DNA from: Bacilli bacterium
Lineage (GTDB): Bacteria; Bacillota_I; Bacilli_A; RFN20; CAG-631
NCBI GenBank assembly: GCA_900754115.1
Contig: CAAEBM010000056.1
Span: forward strand, 4,813-68,812
DNA: 64,000 bases
Direction: 5' to 3'
The position numbers and the translations under genes are program-made. Under the pieces are notes generated by a model. It ran no database searches. It was given only the letters and a program-made list of their open reading frames with translations, and was not told the origin of the DNA. Of this stretch, positions 60,628 through 64,000 are shown piece after piece (the first letter of the stretch is position 1; each line of letters starts with the position of its first letter).

Positions 60628-61653
60628 ATAAAATTACATAAAGATAAACAAGCGATGGAATTATTAATAACTAACATCAGCGAAAGAACTGGTGTTAGAA
60701 GAGATGTTTTAGAAAAAGATTATTATGTTACTTTATTATTAAAAGAATTAACTACAAAAAAGGATCAAAATTTTTCGTATTTTAAAGGCGGGACTGCACT
60801 TTATAAAGCATTAAAATCTGTAAGAAGATTTAGTGAAGATATTGACTTGACTGTATATGTTAATGATTTACCTACACAGTCACAAAAACAAAAAAGATTA
60901 AAACAAACAGTTTTAAGTTATGAGTCATTAGAATTTAAAGAAAAAATTAAAGATAAAAGAAATAGTTTAGAAGCTTCTTATCAGTATGAGTCACTTTTTA
61001 AAGTTGTGCAAAGAGATTCATTACAAAGATTTGGAAATGTGAAGATAGAAGCTACGAGTTTCACAGTTAGTGAACCTGTAATGATGTTAGAAATTGCTCC
61101 ACATCTTTATGAACTTGCAAATGATGAAGAAAAGAAAACATTAGAAGAAAATTTTGATGTTACACCTTTTAAAATTGGAACAATATCCTTAGAAAGAATA
61201 TTTATAGATAAGTTGTTTGCTTCTGAATACTATTATGAAAGAGGAATGTATATTGATTTTTGTAAACATATTTATGATATTACAATTATGTACAAATTAT
61301 CTGAAATTCAAGAATTATTGGAAGATGAACAATATATTAATTATTTAATCGGTTTAAAAAGAACTGAGGAACTTGCAAGAGAAGGGGGAGTTTCTTGTGA
61401 AGTAAGTATATGTGATTTTGAATATTTGAATAATATTGAATTTTATGAAAAAGAAGATTTTATTGAATCTTTAAATTATATTCATGATACATATGTTTTT
61501 GATAATAAAGATAAAATTGAAATTGAGGATATTCAAGAAACATTATTAATACTTCACAAACTTTTCTCTATGATAGAAAATGAAAATTTAAGAAAAGAAA
61601 TTATGGAAAAAGCAAAAAAAGAAAAGAAAAAAGAGTCCGATATGGAAATGTAA
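60628..61653 (+). CDS. abiEii: AbiEii-type nucleotidyltransferase toxin, apparent ATA start
   Basis: A toxin of the DUF1814/AbiEii group that adds nucleotides to tRNA or other targets. Motif FKGGTALYKALKSVRRFSEDIDLTVY shows the GG-T/S and DxD metal site; TISLERIFIDKLFASEYYYERGMYIDFCKHIYDI is the second family block. Family proteins start M-x-LHxDKxxF; here the codons IKLHKDKQAMELL fit that, with ATA at 60628 in the start place and AAAGGAG nine bases ahead. The first ATG (60655) has no SD and would delete these residues. 341 residues from ATA. Confidence 0.85.
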   Translation: MKLHKDKQAMELLITNISERTGVRRDVLEKDYYVTLLLKELTTKKDQNFSYFKGGTALYKALKSVRRFSEDIDLTVYVNDLPTQSQKQKRLKQTVLSYESLEFKEKIKDKRNSLEASYQYESLFKVVQRDSLQRFGNVKIEATSFTVSEPVMMLEIAPHLYELANDEEKKTLEENFDVTPFKIGTISLERIFIDKLFASEYYYERGMYIDFCKHIYDITIMYKLSEIQELLEDEQYINYLIGLKRTEELAREGGVSCEVSICDFEYLNNIEFYEKEDFIESLNYIHDTYVFDNKDKIEIEDIQETLLILHKLFSMIENENLRKEIMEKAKKEKKKESDMEM

Positions 61654-61668
61654 AAAGGAGGGAAGTTT

Positions 61669-61922
61669 ATAGAATTAAAATTAATAGAAACTAAAGAATT
61701 ATTATTAAAGGAGTTAGTAATAATCGATTACTTACCTCAAACGAATATATTAGGAAGTTTAATGAACTTCAAGAAGAAATTGAATTAATTAATTATGAAT
61801 GTGTTGATAATAAAACAATATTTATAGTTAGTAGAACTTATAATGGAAAAAGAAGTTTAAAAGATATAATCTCACATCACCTACTAGAAGAAATAGATAC
61901 TCAAAATAATGGGAGTATATGA
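61669..61922 (+). pseudogene. Frameshifted small gene after AbiEii
   Basis: AAGGAGGG (61655-61662) precedes an open frame that begins with ATA (61669; IELKLIETK) and shifts by one base near 61698 into RIIIKGVSNNRLLTSNEYIR, continuing LQEEIELINYECVDNKTIFIVSRTYNG to a TGA at 61920. In one frame neither half is complete. The protein would be about 84 residues; family unknown. Confidence 0.5.
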
Positions 61923-61928
61923 TGATAA

Positions 61929-62042
61929 TGTGGTGCAGGTATAGATAACGTGGTTGCAACATTAGCTTTTTACGGAATGTATGCTGGTGCACAATTTGGA
62001 TTGAAACAACTAATTGGCTATGGAATTAATCAAATTTGGTAG
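61929..62042 (+). pseudogene. Gly-rich C-terminal fragment
   Basis: An open stretch without a start, CGAGIDNVVATLAFYGMYAG then AQFGLKQLIGYGINQIW and a stop. It looks like the broken end of a larger secreted or toxin-like protein and lies just ahead of a small intact gene. Confidence 0.35.
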
Positions 62043-62060
62043 AAATTACGGAGGGGTTGC

Positions 62061-62348
62061 ATGGAAACATTTGTTTTAAACAATATTATATTTGATAAAA
62101 ACGAAATTATTATTAAAAGAAAAAAGGAAGAGCTTAAAATATCTATTGATAATATTAAAAATATGCATTATACTCGCAAAAACTTCTTGAATTATTTACT
62201 TATTTATGGATTAAGTGTTTCGCCAGGTTGGCTTCAAATAAATTTTGTCAATCGTATTGGTTGGCGTAAAGGGTATTCTTTAAAAATAAAATATGAAGAT
62301 TTAAAGAAGTTCCCTAAAGAATTATTAGAAAAAATTGAAATTAATTAA
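62061..62348 (+). CDS. Small protein of 95 residues, possible immunity protein
   Basis: Starts 10 bases after GGAGGGG. Mixed beta strands and helix (FVLNNIIFDKNEIIIKRKKEELKISIDNIKNM) with a hydrophobic centre (FLNYLLIYGLSVSPGWLQINFV) and a basic tail, PH-domain-like in character. It follows a toxin-like fragment, the usual place of an immunity gene, but no family is recognised, so that role is only an inference. Confidence 0.5.
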   Translation: METFVLNNIIFDKNEIIIKRKKEELKISIDNIKNMHYTRKNFLNYLLIYGLSVSPGWLQINFVNRIGWRKGYSLKIKYEDLKKFPKELLEKIEIN

Positions 62349-62362
62349 CACAAACTTGCAGG

Positions 62363-62397
62363 AGTGTAACTATCATAATAGGTAGTTACACTTTTTT
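62363..62397 (+). terminator. Rho-independent terminator
   Basis: AGTGTAACTA and TAGTTACACT with T run. Confidence 0.8.
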
Positions 62398-62502
62398 ATA
62401 TTTACAAAAAGGAATATATAATTAGACTATTTATCACTAAAATGATATAATTAATATGATAAAATTAAGTAATTAATAATTTAAGAAGCGAAGTGATTAA
62501 TA

Positions 62503-62782
62503 ATGGGCTATGATAGTTCTATAGAAGTAAAAAAAGATGAAATAGAAGAAGTTGAATAAGTATTAAAAAATAGGATTTGAACACCTAGAATAGGCGATGA
62601 TGGTAAAGTTAATAGGTTTCGATATAAAACTAAAAATGGAAAAATGTTTGACTTTGATTATCCTCATGGTAAATATTTGAAAAAATCATTTTCATGGTTG
62701 GAATGGACCAGGGTTAACAGGCAGAACAAGTGAACATTGGAATTATTTAAGGTTGATATGGTGGCTTATATCAGGGAGGTAA
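62503..62782 (+). pseudogene. Broken polymorphic-toxin C-terminal domain
   Basis: Frame 1 starts at ATG 62503 (MGYDSSIEVKKDEIEEVE), is cut by TAA and TGA, then reads RIGDDGKVNRFRYKTKNG and KMFDFDYPHGKYLKKSF. A one-base shift in a run of Ts leads to HGWNGPGLTGRTSEHWNYLR and a TAA at 62780. The dense pattern of H, W, G and the PHG...EHW motifs looks like a nuclease-type toxin tip. The next gene starts four bases later, as immunity genes do. Confidence 0.55.
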
Positions 62783-62785
62783 TTT

Positions 62786-63184
62786 ATGGGTATCCAATAT
62801 ATTAAAAATAAGAGGCTGTGGAATGAACAGCAAAAAAAAATAAGTAAATTAATGGAAAAACCCTATGAAAGTTTAAGTATCCAAGATAAATTAGAGATTG
62901 CATATGACAAATATTTTAAACTTGAAAAAATATCATATGCAGAATATGAGTTAATGGCATTATTTACGAGTGATGAAATATGGTTTTATTATAAAAATGC
63001 TATATATCAAATTGACTATGGGCTTCCAAACATAACGGCTATGTATATTACAAAGTATAAAAATAAGCAAAAAATATCTGAAAGAAGTGAAAATTTTTCA
63101 ACAGTTGCTGAATTGCTTAATAAATTCAAAATAGACGGCAAAACTATTAAAGAAATATGGGATGATGTTACATTTTGTGAGTAA
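62786..63184 (+). CDS. Small protein, likely immunity gene of the broken toxin
   Basis: 132 residues; AGGGAGG lies six bases ahead, inside the end of the toxin remnant. Mostly helical with a Lys-rich start (KNKRLWNEQQKKISKLMEKPYESL), an aromatic centre (DEIWFYYKNAIYQIDYG) and an acidic end (TIKEIWDDVTFCE). No family recognised. Its tight linkage behind a decayed toxin domain makes an immunity role plausible; it seems intact although the toxin is not. Confidence 0.55.
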   Translation: MGIQYIKNKRLWNEQQKKISKLMEKPYESLSIQDKLEIAYDKYFKLEKISYAEYELMALFTSDEIWFYYKNAIYQIDYGLPNITAMYITKYKNKQKISERSENFSTVAELLNKFKIDGKTIKEIWDDVTFCE

Positions 63185-63353
63185 TTATAGTTGGATTTCA
63201 ACTTGCATGGTATCAAGAATGAATTCGTTGCATTCTCATTATCTGATCTTAAAATTTCATGATTTTGCATCAAAATAATTCTTAAGTTGTTTTTATATAC
63301 GAACGAACAAAATATCAAAAAAACGGGATAATTTAGATAGAGTCTCTATTTAC

Positions 63354-63893
63354 ATGATTTCTGCTACGGCTACAGCGTTTGTTGCTTTCTTAGCAATATT
63401 CTTTGGGAATGGAGATGATAACAGATGTAGGTGCAGTTTTAAAATTTACTGTTTACCAAACATTATTAATAGTTTATTTAAAACATTTGACTTTAAGCAC
63501 AAGAGTATTGATATTAAATATTGGGAATCATATGGAGATAAATGTAAATTAGATTTTAATGAATTTGATAATCTTTCAAACGATCAAACAATTAAAGAAT
63601 TAGCTAATGAAGAAAATGAAATATACCCTTTTATCAGAAGTAAAACATCTTTAAAGGAAGTTGTCGAAACATATAATGATTTTATTAATTCTGAATATGA
63701 TTTATCGTTAGTTATTATAGACAGAAGAAATATTGAAATTTGTTCTAAAAGCCAAGAATATTTAAATGACATTGTTAAAAATTTTAGTGAATGTAACTTA
63801 GAAAATAAAAAAATAAAATTATTAGATAATATTAATTTAGCTGCCAAATTAAAGTGCTGGCGTCAAAAAACTGATATAAATATTTATGATTAA
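63354..63893 (+). CDS. DUF2691-like protein, uncertain start
   Basis: The region from about residue 29 on fits DUF2691: SFKIYCLPNIINSLFKTFDF, then YWESYGDKCKLDF, and LSLVIIDRRNIEICSKSQEYL near the end, with a terminal LAAKLKCW. The first 25 residues (ISATATAFVAFLAIFFGNGDD) do not belong to that family and may be the end of another, broken gene fused in frame. No convincing SD is visible before the ATG at 63354. DUF2691 genes often sit in toxin-immunity arrays. Confidence 0.5.
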   Translation: MISATATAFVAFLAIFFGNGDDNRCRCSFKIYCLPNIINSLFKTFDFKHKSIDIKYWESYGDKCKLDFNEFDNLSNDQTIKELANEENEIYPFIRSKTSLKEVVETYNDFINSEYDLSLVIIDRRNIEICSKSQEYLNDIVKNFSECNLENKKIKLLDNINLAAKLKCWRQKTDINIYD

Positions 63894-63928
63894 GTAAAAC
63901 ATTAACTAATTAACTCTTAATAATTTTT

Positions 63929-63966
63929 ATACCTACTATAATGTGTAATTTATGGTAGGTATTTTT
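63929..63966 (+). terminator. Rho-independent terminator
   Basis: ATACCTAC and GTAGGTAT with Ts, 36 bases after the DUF2691-like gene. Confidence 0.75.
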
Positions 63967-64000
63967 TCATTTATCGTGATTTTATTTTTGGTTTATGGTA

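Noticed and set aside
1..64000. A Mollicutes code with TGA as Trp
   Set aside because: TGA ends mfd, hslO, pth and others at the family-correct lengths, and Trp is TGG throughout.
1..64000. CRISPR arrays, rRNA, tRNA or insertion sequences
   Set aside because: No regular spaced repeats, no tRNA-like T-arm sequences, and no transposase or terminal repeats were found on reading both strands.

Overview
The window reads as a chromosomal segment of a very AT-rich, low-GC Gram-positive bacterium (Bacilli/Erysipelotrichia or a walled relative of the Mollicutes). It uses the standard bacterial code: TGA ends many genes and Trp is TGG. Support for this placement comes from strong AGGAGG-type ribosome sites, TG-extended -10 boxes, a T-box leader, a CIRCE element, a glgC-glgD-glgA glycogen operon, CotF-like proteins, and a threonyl-tRNA synthetase without its TGS domain. 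I saw no rRNA, tRNA, CRISPR array or insertion sequence. Most of the window is housekeeping DNA; the last 5 kb is a decayed accessory island.

1-8 kb: the end of glgC, then glgD, glgA and two small trailing genes (a DUF2188-type Lys-rich protein and a zinc-ribbon membrane protein), rubrerythrin on the other strand, a YcxB-like membrane protein, a CotF-like pair and a two-gene membrane operon. 8-21 kb: a long co-directional run pth-mfd-(unknown)-tilS-ftsH-hslO-metallophosphoesterase-degenerate GGDEF/EAL protein-malQ. 21-26 kb: a two-component system with a 7TMR-DISM-like histidine kinase, then a GH13 alpha-glucosidase with a LacI/CcpA-type operator candidate over its promoter. Together with glgCDA and malQ this gives storage glucan synthesis and breakdown.

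25.6-31.3 kb: L,D-transpeptidase lipoprotein, M42 aminopeptidase, rpsO, flavin reductase, ribF, truB (all minus strand) and a TtcA-like enzyme. 31.3-41.3 kb: mixed genes, namely a DUF4143 ATPase, a Cys-rich protein, a zinc-ribbon membrane protein, a lipoprotein with four repeats, a TrmN6-like methyltransferase, a Fic protein with its own HTH and operators, and an ECF sigma / membrane anti-sigma candidate / secreted cysteine-protease-like operon. 41.4-51.9 kb: htpG under a CIRCE element, an alpha/beta hydrolase, an XRE regulator, an AlbA_2 regulator, two membrane-protein genes each preceded by a promoter with a long G tract in its spacer, and an antiporter divergent from a LysR regulator. 52-59.3 kb: a membrane protein, T-box-thrS-trmB-M42 peptidase-ytpR-small ORF, and an LRR_5 lipoprotein.

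59.3-64 kb: accessory island with pseudogenes, an AbiE-type toxin-antitoxin pair with a perfect 14-bp inverted repeat at its promoter, and remnants of what look like polymorphic toxins next to small immunity-like genes. The most notable signals are the pair of G-tract promoters (predicted phase variation in a genome almost free of G runs), the apparent ATA start of the AbiEii toxin, the self-operator arrangement of the Fic gene, and the catalytically degenerate GGDEF/EAL protein beside glucan-metabolism genes.
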